DNA of 64,000 nucleotides from Macrothele yani (lineage: Eukaryota > Arthropoda > Arachnida > Araneae > Macrothelidae), in NCBI GenBank assembly GCA_039090855.1, contig CM077027.1:101040424-101104423 (forward strand). Direction: 5' to 3'. Positions 21,954-33,639 of this stretch are shown here, piece after piece (the stretch's first letter is position 1; each line of letters starts with the position of its first letter). Under the pieces are notes generated by a model. It was not told the DNA's origin. It ran no database searches and saw only the letters and a program-made list of their open reading frames with translations. Both the position numbers and the translations under genes were made by a program.

Positions 21954-24900
21954 CAGGGTTCATACTCTTTTTGGGGGAAAAATTCAAGGACTTTCCAGGC
22001 CTTTTCCAGGCCATATACAAAAAATTCCAGGATGATTACTACGCTTTACAGTATCATGCTCAAATTAGTTTTTAAAAGCAATTTCAGTTTTAAGTAATAA
22101 AAATGATGAAAGATGCAAATGGATGAGTGTGCTTTTTTACCCATTACATTTCTTTTTAATGTTTTTAATTGGCGAATTACCCAATAATGCTAAATTGAAT
22201 CATGATGCAATTACCACAAGGCTATTCAGAAAATCCTTTCCCTCAATCAGAAAATGATTAATTCAATCAGTCATTTTAGCTGCATCACTATTCTGCACTA
22301 TCTTCCATGTAATCAGACTATTATTGATAACAACTGAAATTATTATAAAATAAAGTGAGGGCAGATTCAGAATTTAAGAATGGGGAGGGCGCACGTCTAA
22401 CAGAGGACTGGTAAAAAAATCTCTGAGATTTATTTCCTCCAAAAAAAAACACGGTGGTAAAACATGGAGGACCCATAAGGGGGAGATGGGGTGCTTGCCT
22501 GTCAGAGTACATCACAAACAGCAGTTCTGAAGTACTGCTGTGTGGATCACTGAAAAGTTCGGGCCAATGTAAGACAAAACGTGGAGTTGCAAATCCATAA
22601 GTGAAAAAGTGTAATGTCTGAAAACAAGAAACGTGAGACAAAGCAAAGCACTTATCTACTTACTCACCCCCCACCCCTTTTTTTTTAAATGGGGCATGTG
22701 CCTGTTATGCCCACAGGTGGATTCTAGCTCTGATAAAAAGTGTTTCCATACATGGGAATGATTTTTTTTCTTTTTAACATTCCCAATGACTGCCACTGGT
22801 GGATGCATATTGGGATGTGACTTTTGAAGGCAATGAAAATCTTAATTACTAGACAGAATATGTTCCAGACTTGAGGAAAATTTCATCCAATTGTAGTACA
22901 GTTATGTTAAATCAAAAAGCATAAGCCACGGAATCACTATGCACCTCAAGAAATGATTCGGGAGTGGACGATCATAGAAAGGTGAACCAATAGAGTTTAA
23001 AACAGAAAGTGTAATTTTAGGAACATGGCAACAAATTTCAAATAAGTTTCATCATAGAAGTCAGAAAGTCCTGGCCCACCACCCAACCCAAAAGAATCTA
23101 ACCACCTTTATGTCTACCAGTACACTTGCCTCATATTACTTTCCAAAAATTATTTTTCATATCAAACAAGATTGCCTCAATTTACTTTTATTTTTTTAAA
23201 TCAAAATCACTGCTAAACTAAATTTATGAAGTGCTACCCCAAAATGTGGAACTAGCTAAACTATTTATAAAAACCTTAAACATAAAACAATTTCAGTTTT
23301 TTATTGGTATAAATTAGGATATTCTTAAGTATTTTACATAAATGAAAAATGATGAGCATAAGGAATCTCTACCTCCAGTTAAGCTTCAATCATAACCAGA
23401 ATCAGAATAACCACTTTTGGTTCAACTCCCAAAACATAAGACAATTATATGAATTAAGTTTTTAAAAGCTTTTTTTAAAAAAATTGAAGTTTGTCAGTTA
23501 TATAAACCAAAATCTGATCAATGCATTAAGGACAATTGATTGAATTGTTTTGGCCACAAATTCATAGTAAAATGTACAGCAAAAATATGTTTTAGGAGCC
23601 CATAAGTATTTACTGTACAAGTATATATAAGGTTTTATATTACTTACCAAAGTTTTAGTCCAATAAGAAGCCCAATTGTGGAAGTTAGTTGCAGAAAGTT
23701 ATAAGTTTTTGGAACAGAAGAGTTCATTAATCTATTTACATGAACTTCATATGAAAAACACTAAATAATTATGAAGATATAAGATCAAAACTGGTTTGAA
23801 GTTCAACATGCTTCAAAGAAAAAAAAAAGTTCATTTCTATTGTAAATTGTACAAATATAAAAATTTTATGTTTTAGTATTAATTCTCTATATGCTTGGAA
23901 GATACCACAAATATGGAGTATCAATGGATGGTTATACAGATTTAAGATTGCTGACTTTGGTTTCAAGTTCCATATCCATTTTTTAAGTACTGCTCTTTTC
24001 TCATGAGCAGTTTTTCTAAAGTTATTAGATTTTACAATGTATGTAATGTTATTTGTAGTTTCAGCTTTTAAAGCTAAATCATCAGCAGACTTTGACTTCT
24101 CCTTCAATGAGTTTCCTTTTCTTTTCTATGCTATCAATTTCATCTAAAATAGCTTTCCTTTTTCCACATATGGCTGCTTTTTCCTTTTTTTTTGGACTTA
24201 TCATCCAAATAATGTATGTATTTTTGCCTTGCAGCTCCAACTGATAACAGAAGGTATTTTGAGATATTTACCTTATCAATACCACCTACATAGGATATAT
24301 GATCATAAATAATTCTCTGTGCTACGATTGACTCCTCTCTCATGTTTTCTACAATGAGCTCCTTATTGACTGAAAAACCCCTCTCAACAGAAGCTTGCCC
24401 ATGTGACAACAGTAAAAGAAGTTTCACAACTTTCCACAGTTCACTAAAAGCTTTAGTAGAAGACATGTACTCATACAATAATGTGTCTACTCTTTGTTGT
24501 TTATCTTCTGGATCAAAGTTTATGAATGAAGATTTTACTGCTGCAACACTGGTCACAAATTCCTTAAACTGCCATATTACACCATCACATAATTCTGGTT
24601 GTATTCTATGAGCATCAACAAGAAGTGTGAGAATGGATGTTAGATTCTTAATACAAGTCTCACTATTTTTTGACATCAACCGAGGATCTAAACACTTCAT
24701 GTGGCGAACAAGGGAGTACTTAAGTGGATTTTTTTCCAATAGCTTCACAACTAGCTTTTGCAAAAATATTCGGCATTCCATTCTAAACTCCATAAGTTTG
24801 CATTCACTAATGTTCTTAGCACTTAATTCTTTCAATACCTTCTCTGTTTGAAACCCAACATCAATTTCTTTATAGTGACAACACTGAGATGCATCTGTAA

Positions 24901-27900
24901 GGTCTACTTGTAACAGCTTTAAGGCAGAGTTAGCTTCTGCCATTACGGTTCTTTTAACAAAGCGATTCATCATATTTCTTAGCATCTTTTCAAGATCTGT
25001 GGCCATAAAAGGCATCATTGGCTTATCTGACTGATATGCCTTGAGAAATGGTACCAGCTGTTTTGAAACTGAATTGAAGAAATGCAGTTTAGCCAAAACA
25101 AAAGGATCTTTAGTGAAAGTTTTGATAACATCAAATGATACAGTGTGGGGATTCTTGATGCACTTCTTTTCAACTTGGTTAACATAATTTTCAATGTCTG
25201 CCCAAATTTCTAATGCTCGCTCGCAGGCAGGAGTATTTTCTAGCCACCGTGTGGGCAGAATTTTAATGGCATCTTACTGGCTAAAATTATTTTAGAAAAA
25301 TCTTCCCTCCTTGCAGGTGAATCTTTAAAAAGCCTAAATAATGATGAAAGCAACTTTTGAATTTCCCACCCTGTTGCTGAGGCTCCATGTCGAAAGGCAT
25401 TGTTTGCAATGTGAAGTCCACAGCTCCCTGTGTTTAGGAGTTGGACATTTGAGTCAGCACTAAGTGTTGATTACAGCATATCAAAAAACTTCCAATTAAC
25501 ATTAGGTCCATCCATTGATAACTGCACAATGTTACACAGTGGGAGGCACGCCATGCATTCAAGAAATTTTTCCATCATTATGTCTGCACTAGCATGACCC
25601 AAAAAAACTGATGACAAATATCTGGTTGAAACTGTTCCTTTTTCCCATAAACGAACATGTATATCCATTTGTTTTGACTGACTAAACTTGTTTAAACTTT
25701 CATCAAACAAAATCACAAAATTTTCATTTTCAGTTTTGACTTCCTGAACCAACACTGATTTAAAGTGAGGTGCCAAACCAAAGCAACAAATGTAGGAACA
25801 TTTTTTTGCCACAGCTGAAGTTTCCAGCAATTCTGCTGTCAGAAAACATTAGGCGGAATAAAACATCATTACCTGCACAAGACCTGTAAGAGTAATGGGA
25901 TTTAACCACTTTTAAACACCACAATGCTTCTGCTTTAATGGTTGCATTTTTTTCAAGAGGAATATGCAGAGGATTAGATGTGGATGCAATAGGCTGTACT
26001 TGTTTATCACTTGATACACATAGCAATTTATCAACAGTTAGTGGAACATTTTTACAGCTTTCTGTCAACACACTATGTTTTTTTCCTTTCATGTGGCTTC
26101 TTAAAGCGGATTCCCCCATATTCGAAACATCTATTATTTTAATGGATAAAAATGCATTTTGCAACATGGCAATTGCTTTCATCTTTTTTAATCCATCCAG
26201 CATATTTAGGATTTATTAGCCAAAGATCACTAAAAGTACACTTACCCATATTTAATGGGGGGTAAAAAAAATGGGTAAATCAACTGAAACAGTAAATGAA
26301 AACCAAAAAAAATATCTAAGATCAGGAACCACACAACTAAAAATTGAGAATTTCCCCTGAGTAAGGGGCTACACATGTGACCAATTACTATAGGCCAGAT
26401 TTTAAGTAATTAAAGAAAAAGGGGTCTTACTGCTATGTTCTTTCCTGCTCCCCCAGCTTTGTCCTTTAGGCAGCCTGGGTTGCAAATACTTTGGCATTGA
26501 TTTAGTCTTCATTCAAAACAAGGAAACAACACTTAGTGAAGTTACTGTTTTATGACCTGTATGCCAATCAGTAGACAGAGTGTTGTGCTAAAAGACTGTT
26601 ACAAAGCATCACCTCATACAGCTGGGCTCCAAACCAGAGGAAAGGAAATGTTAACAAACACTTAGTGCCTGAGGGAAGCAAAACTTTGTACTGGGTCACC
26701 TCCTCCAAGTCTCAAATCTTTCATACTTACCCAGCTGGAGAGTGGACGTAGGGCTTCAAGCTTGGAGAATGAATACTGCTCTTATATCTATGCCTTTGAA
26801 TTTAATTTCGACCATTTTCAACAGGGTAGGTTCCTAGGTTGTACCTAACAGCATACTAAAATTTCGCCAAAATCCAACCCCTTTTACGTGAATTATCGTA
26901 CGGACAAATGGAAAAAACCAAAGCATAAACGTTTCTGCAACCTACAGTTCGAAAGGGTTAGTAATTTCTAAAATAAAAACATAACGAACAGCGTGAAAAC
27001 TAGCTCATACACAGAATATTTGAAACTACAGTATGCGCTCTCAATTATTAGGGATGATAGGGGGGAAGGGAATAGAACTGTCCATAATTAGCATGTTCTC
27101 GTTGCGCTAGGCGCTTAAGCACTGCTGAATTCCGTCAGACCCCCAATGGTCAAATGATTGAAATGTGCTGATGTTCATGGAATGAAATGGTTGATCAGCT
27201 ATGATAACCGCATAAAAGTTCGAAGGGGGGGGGCGATTTTTTTTTTACTTTATGCAACATTCTACATTACTCCAGTATTTATCTTGTCATCATCAACAAT
27301 AGCAATGTAACTACCACTTACGATCGCGGATATCGGCCAACTGAAAATCTGCCATACAACTAAGGGATACAACACACAGGTATCATGTTACAGTGTATTG
27401 TAATTGAAAAAAAAAAAAAAAAAAAAAAAGATTTCAGAAATTAAAATCGAAAAAAAAAAAACTTTCAGAAATTAATATCATCAAGTCATGGTGTTTCAAA
27501 AATCCGCTTTCCTTTATAATGTTTAAAAACATGTAATGTTTTTCTTTTTTACCTGTCGTGTATAATAAAATGGGTTGATTTTTTTATGGAATCAGACGTC
27601 CATATGTCCGATTGTCTTCGTCTGAGTTCACACGTTAGCTACTGTGTACAAGTAGACATATTTTTCAGCTCAAAAATATGTAGTTTTGTATGTATTCACA
27701 GTATAACTCATTCCGTATTCCCACAGAACAAAATTCAGCAGATACAAATGAAGAACATCAAGACCCACCCAACACCATGTTTCCGATTGTCTGCTGTTTA
27801 TATTCAAGAAATGCGAATATGGATCAATGGTGAATGCAGCGACTATGGTTTTTATTTATTACCAAGAAAAAAAAGGAGCCTGAAAGCTGTAAAGCTGAAA

Positions 27901-29451
27901 CGGATATTTCTCCCTTTCCCGAAAACATTCCGATTAAGTTCAAACAGCAGGAGCACGCGTCCACGCACACTCAACCTCTGGAATGTCCTGATGGAACGGC
28001 TTCTTTTCATTTGGCACATCGCCATAAATCACCACCTGCAGCTCACTGAAGTGTCTTCCTCCTTCACCCTAACTATAGGAGAAAACGTAAAAAAAAAAAA
28101 AAAAAAAAAAATGCTGCCCAATTTTCGACAAAATGACCAAATTTACGTCATAACGTTGCAATTTACTAAAATACGTTTATCTGCTGAATTTCGCCTAAAT
28201 CCATTGAAAACTTTTTAATTATAGATTTTTTTATTAAAACAGTAACTCAGACATCTGAATAAAAATGTATGTTTGTAATTAAAATAGAGTCCATATCATC
28301 ACAGAAACAAAATTTAAGGATCACTCTGTTTAAATAAACCATGGCATCTAAAAAAAAAATAATTTGCTTGCTTTTCCCGTAATTTATAATTGCCGTTTCT
28401 TTTTTTTTGAATCCGATTTTGCAACGGAAGATTTTTTTTTTTTTTTTTTTTTTTTTGCATCTGCTAAAGTTTCAAACGGAATTCGGCGAAGTTTGCACTA
28501 GAACTTTATTGTGATGTATTTTAACCACTGTAAAAATTTTACTGTGTTATTTTCAAAATTCCGGAAAATGGATTTCTGAAAATATCTCTTAGTCCTTTTG
28601 AGCCGTGGAAGTGATAAACAGGTGTTTGCTTTCTTCCCAACCAAGGGCTTCGGATCAGCGCTCCCAGCTGTCAATCAACCGTTGCTATGGTAACACACTT
28701 TCTGCTCAAGGCTCACTGTCTAAAGAGGCACACATAATAAAAATTTCCAATGCTAACTTTTTAAGTTTTAAACCGATTCAAATGGAATTTTGGGAGTGAG
28801 CTTCTGTAATCCAATTATAGTAAATGTAAAAATTTCAGCCACTTTTGTGAAAAATTCGCAAAGATAGTTTTCTTATTTTTTATCATAAGTAGCCGAAGTC
28901 TCTTGAGGGGTGGGCCGGAAGCAAGCGTCTTAATGCAATAAACAAGGAGCAGATGAATGTGTTGTTCAGGCATACTCTTCACTGGTGGATGCCAGCTGAC
29001 TTGGTAAACACGCGACCCCCTTGCAAATGCTAAATGTCTCTTCTTTCCCCTTCTGTTCTCAGTAGTTGTCGGACGGACATCAAGCTCAGGGCTAGAGAAT
29101 ACATCAAGCTCCCCTTCCCTAACAGACCTGCTAGTAATCATCCAATTTTATTGCACTGGAAGTAGTGCTTCCCCCTCCCCCCAGCCAAATTAGGATTTGG
29201 GCACATCCGAAACACCACTGTAGCCGGCGGTTTCTTTGAGAACAGAGGAGAGGAACTTAAAAAAATTAAGGGGTAACAGTCAGTAACACGATTTCCTAAA
29301 AGGGCATTTTTTTTAAGCACTAATTTCAAATTTCAAGGCTTTTCAAGACAGCATTTAAAAAATACCGTTTTTCCAGGATATTCCAGGCCTTGAAAACGTA
29401 ATCATGATTTTCCAGGACTTTCCAGGTTTTCAAGCACGCGTGCGCACCCTG
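21954..29451 (-). mobile_element. 7.5 kb hAT-like DNA transposon (long copy)
   Basis: The ends are CAGGGTTCATAC at 21954 and GCGCACCCTG at 29451. Both are followed inward by repeated CCAGGA/TTCCAGG motifs typical of some arthropod hAT ends. The same left 168 bases and the same right 2.4 kb occur together in the 2.55 kb copy at 59349-61902, which shows they belong to one element. The internal region unique to this copy (about 22122-27048) contains the transposase remnant at 24140-26219. No target duplication is seen (TTGTCT versus AGGACA), so one flank may be rearranged. The 27.5-28.2 and 28.6-28.8 kb open frames are shared by both copies but are interrupted by A-runs of different length; no function is assigned. 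Confidence 0.75.
24140..26219 (-). pseudogene. hAT superfamily transposase pseudogene
   Basis: A cut-and-paste transposase. Reading 5' to 3' on the minus strand, the first part is a remnant BED-type zinc finger (NMGESALRSHMKGKKH at about 26110) whose cysteines fall in another frame. Next is the catalytic core start (DSRIAGNFSCGK), the first acidic motif LFDESLNKF (about 25700) and DGPNVNWKFFDML (about 25480). The SCGLHIANNAF segment is in 25380-25430. The C-terminal hAT dimerisation region is SHGQASVERGFSVNKELI (about 24350-24410), ending near 24140 in a Lys-rich tail. Lesions are a TAA stop at 25471, frame breaks near 25800 and near 25280, and another before 25096. The last intact frame is 25096-24140 (318 codons). 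Confidence 0.82.
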
Positions 29452-29518
29452 AGGACACTATTGTCAAACGGCAATACCTTCAAGTATTTCACACACGATT
29501 GATAAAACAAACGTGCAC

Positions 29519-30860
29519 CTAAATAGAATTTTTTTTCTGTGAACTTGTCCACGTTTCCATTTCACCTTCAGTGTCCAAGCCAATTTCTACCTTTTTCTTC
29601 CAGTTTTCACTTTTATCTAATGAAATTTCTTTTAAATTGAAGCCTTTCTTCTCTTGAAAGCAGGTTACAATCAGGAAACGACCCATAATCCTTTTCACCA
29701 AAGTTACTAATTCATCATATAAAATATGAACTAGTGGCTCATTTCTTTGAAATAACTTCAGAAATCCAACAAATAAATCAGCAGCATTTTTCAGGAGCAT
29801 TGCTTTTGCCAAAAGTGTTTTGTCCTGAAATACTCCAGTGATGCGTTGCAGTCGCTGCATTTCCCTTCTGGAATCCTGACTCTTCCTGAAGAAACTCTGT
29901 AGCACTTGGAACTGCTCAATGAATCGTATTAATGATGTTTGCAAAGTTAGCCATCGACTGCTAACATGTCTCACAAAAACATGTACCGGAACTTCCATCA
30001 AGCACTGAAGATTATGAAAATCATCACTTCCTGCAGCAGAGCGTTTAAAATAATAATATATATCAATTAACAAGCTCTCCACATCACCCCTAAAACAATT
30101 TAGTGCAGAAGCAAAAGCATTGTGTACTTTGTGGAGGGTACATTCCCCAATGTCAATCAAATGAGGGTTTGTATATTTTATTTTTCCTTTAAGGCACTTC
30201 ATTACATTAGGGCCATCACTATGAAAACTGAGCAGTTTTGGTGGCGAGAGCTCAGATAGGGCAGTCATTACACAACTGTGAATATTTTCTGCTGTGTCAT
30301 GACCAATGTAGAATGACTCCAAGTGCTCAACAACAACTCTCTGTACTCTTTCACTATAAAAACGAATAAAAACGTCAAGCTGCTGTACACGTTTTTCTGC
30401 AACAGGAGTCTCATCCACCTGAATAGTGAAAAATGCATTTGATTTATTTATTTCTTGCATCAGGTTTTCCTTTAAATATGGACGCACCCCATCAGATATC
30501 ATATAGGACAGCTTTGCCCTTGCACATGTAAAGTCAGCTGCAATTTTTGAGTCAGGGAACATACGAGGAAACATTTCTGTAGCAACATCTCCAAATGTGT
30601 AAGGAATGTTCTTACTAGCAACAGCAAATGCAAATAGTTTCTGCTGTAGCTGTGTAGCAACCATGAGAGTTGGTTATTTTTAATCCTTGGCAGAAACTGG
30701 CACCCAAGCATTGCTGAACATTGCTTTTCTTAAGCTGGTCCTTTTCATTTCTGTTCTTTCGACAATTCTCTATGTGCTTTTTCCCTGTAGCATGTCGCTT
30801 GATAGCAGATATTCCATGCTGTTTGCAACTTATTGTTGAATTGCATATGAAGCAAAAACC
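29519..30860 (-). pseudogene. Second hAT-like transposase, N-terminal two thirds
   Basis: The order on the minus strand begins with a BED-like zinc finger, GFCFICNSTISCKQHG then KRHATGKKH (about 30860-30780, C-x2-C and H-x5-H). A frame break near 30665 follows, then a 381-codon open frame from 30664 to 29519. That frame has PDSKIAADFTCARAK, the acidic motif VDETPVAEKRVQQLDVF, HSDGPNVMKCLKGK and the IGECTLHKVHNAF motif, with SSRWLTLQ after it. The layout matches the transposase at 24.1-26.2 kb but the sequences are clearly different lineages. The C-terminal dimerisation region is missing. The frame ends 68 bases from the end of the neighbouring hAT element. Confidence 0.78.
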
Positions 30861-31033
30861 TTCTTCTGGTTTAAATCATTGCATGTACGAATTAGAAATA
30901 ACATCTCCATTGCTGTCTGCTTGCTTTAGTACATCAGCATTAAAGTGGGTACATCTGTTATCTGAAAAAAAAAGGTAGTTTACACACACATTATATTTAT
31001 AAAAGGTATCAAAATTTGTTTTCACACTTAGTG

Positions 31034-31565
31034 CGTTGTTTGAAAACATTCTTTATACTAAAGTACAATTCTTGTTCTCATCACTAACTCTGCACGTCTT
31101 GCTTTCCAGTCAAGTTTTTAGAAGTATTTGAAATAGATTTCTCATCATCTGAATATAGTGATAAAACTTCATTGTTATTTTCAAATGTTTTTAGGGTGAA
31201 TCAAAGATTTTTCATTACTCAGGTGTTGAATCTTTTTCAAATACTTGTAAAAGTGGAAAGCAAGACTTGCCGCGCCAGTGGCGCAGTGGTCTAAGCGATG
31301 GCTACTGACCATTCGTCCGCGATGGGTCCGGGTTCGAATTCTGGTGAGGCATGGATGTTATGTTTGTTGTATGGCACTCGTTCTCTTCCATCCCTGAAAC
31401 CAGTGGCCCTAAATTAGGGACTGGCAACTGCTTATAGCCCACTAAGTTGCTCACACTGGTCGTTAAACCTCCAATCCCCCTCTCCCCCCAAAGAAAAAGC
31501 AGGACATGCAGAGAGTAATGAGAACAAGTTGTACTTTAGTATAAAGAATGTTTTCAAACAACATT
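31034..31565. mobile_element. MITE-like palindromic element interrupted by a SINE
   Basis: The left arm GTTGTTTGAAAACATTCTTT onward (31034-31140) is the inverted complement of 31496-31563, and of the stretch just left of the SINE (31205-31270). Removing the SINE restores arms of about 105-110 bases with shared segments such as TACTAAAGTACAA and CAAGTATTTGAAA. The central loop is AT-rich and non-coding. Flanking duplication is not clear. Confidence 0.65.
31270..31495 (+). mobile_element. tRNA-derived SINE, copy 3, inserted in a MITE arm
   Basis: A diverged member of the family at 6837 and 17976, in the opposite orientation. It has A box TGGCGCAGTGGTCTAAG and B box GGTTCGAATTC, and a short A-rich tail after TTAAACCTCCAATC. 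An imperfect 13-base duplication (AAAGCAAGACTTG at 31257-31269, AAAGCAGGACATG at 31496-31508) flanks it. Confidence 0.85.
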
Positions 31566-33082
31566 AAATTGTAAGCACATTAAAAAATCCATTTCGTTAG
31601 GTAAGGTTTATATTTATTTAGCATGTTTACAAAGGTTAATTCTGATGCCCACCATAAAACATTATAAAGAACATGTCAATGGGTACACTTTTCTTTAGTG
31701 CTGTAGGCTTTTTAAGATAGGGTGGACTTCTATTACAGCTCTTCAAGTAATTCTGTAAATTCCATATATTTACAAAAGGCCACTACACACCCATCATCAC
31801 AGGGAAAAGAAGCTTGCTCTACCACAGAAGAAAGAAACTAAAAACCATAGGAGAATAAAAATATATTTATAACATGAAAGAGTAAAAATCAAAACACGAG
31901 GCAGAGAACACAAATTCTCAGCTTAGAAAAGATGAACTGAAGAATTTTTTTCACAGATGATTAATTACTTAAGCCTGAATGGTTAATCATAAGGTTTCTG
32001 AATAATTTCTTCCATTCTGACAACAGTTACTTTGATTAATTTCTGAAGTAATAGGAATGCAGAATTCAGCATCCTTCATCAAAACACATTCCAAAAGCTT
32101 GTTCGTCAAAGTTCCAACACAGAGGTATGGATTCTTTCACCTATTGCTTATGCTTCCTTTACTGATAATCTATGCAGCTATAAAATTACAAAATTATATA
32201 TTTTAAGGGGAAAATTTTGGCAATTGGAATCTATTAGACCTACTACATATTTATACATTACATATAATTCTGTTCAATCACTTCCCATTAAAAACCATAC
32301 AAAAGTAAAAATTTTGAACTAGCTGTAACAATTCCTCAAGTAAAAAACAGCACTTCTACTATTATTCTGCATTTGTCTCGAATAAAGAACTTTTTTCATA
32401 AAAAAATTTAGTATTATGGGCATCCTAATTATTACCATTTAAATACACTGCAAGCAATACAGCCGTGGAGCTAATTTCTCTCTCCACGATAGTGGGTGTG
32501 CGCAGGACTTGTATAAATAAAGCGCATTGATATGTGGAACTACTTAAAAGCTGACATTCATAAGTCCACCAGGCTTAGATAGTTTATTTATACAGGTTGC
32601 CACAATATGAACAATTGGAAGTGCTGAGTGATAAAAATGGGGCTATTATAATTCTATGAGAAAGTTCAATCAAATTATTAATTTATTAATTAGCGACTAC
32701 AGTAACATTCAAAAAAATGAACTTAGCATTGCGTACTTTCTCATTTAAAAGCAGAATACTCACTTCAACAGTCTCTAACATCAAGCAGTCAGTTCTGTTT
32801 TCCTCCATAGTCTGAACTGATAATTTCATACTTGCACTCAAGGAACGAAACTCAATAATAAATGCATTTCCATAAAAATTTAAGTTAATAAACCTATCAA
32901 ACAGCAAAGAGTAAGAACAAAAACCCTAGGCTGTTATTATTACACTAACTCTGTCCACTATTTAATAACATCAGTTTGCTTTATTTCTGTTATTAAGCTG
33001 GATTCCCTTATTCTCGAAAAAAAGTTGACCAGCCTAACAGCGAAAAAAAAAAAAAAAATTACAAAAGTACCCTTGCTCTTAT
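31566..33082. other. Intron sequence, no gene seen
   Basis: AT-rich, with short open frames lacking recognisable motifs. No repeat family identified. Confidence 0.5.
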
Positions 33083-33470
33083 CTTTGGTAGGTTGGTTGG
33101 TGAATTTTTATGGCGCAAGGGCAACGTGTGGCCAAAGAGTGCCAGACACAAGACTATCAGACAAAGTGTTAAAAATGAGGTATAATGCTTAAAAATCAGG
33201 CTGATATGATAAAAATGAAAAATGAGAATGAGGCAAAGTTTAAAAGCTAGATGCGATTAAAAAAGCCAATTTGTTTAAAAAAGCAAAAGACAGCCAAAGT
33301 ATAGCTGTGGTCATCTAGGAGTCGCTGTAACGTCGTTCCAATAAATGAGAACAAAAAAATGAAAACGCACACATGAAAATGAACACAACTACAGAGAAGA
33401 TGAGTGACAGTGAGTCGGAACATGACCAGACTTCTTTCTTTATTCAATTCACGTCTTAATCCTACCAAAG
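33083..33470. repeat. Possible unclassified interspersed repeat
   Basis: A GC-richer patch starts GGTTGGTTGGTGAATTTTTA and continues TGGCGCAAGGGCAACGTGTG; the style resembles non-coding interspersed repeats in arthropods. No second copy is present in this window, so the assignment is tentative. Confidence 0.3.
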
Positions 33471-33639
33471 AGCTTTTTTATTTTTAATCTTAGGTTGGGT
33501 CAATTAACTTATTTTTCTTGAATTTTCTCAAAAATATATGAATGAGTGAAAGCAGACCTACAAACCTCTCAGAACCAAAAAAAAAAAAAAAAACAGGCGG
33601 GGCATGAAGAAAATAAAATTAAAAAAAAAATAAGATCAC

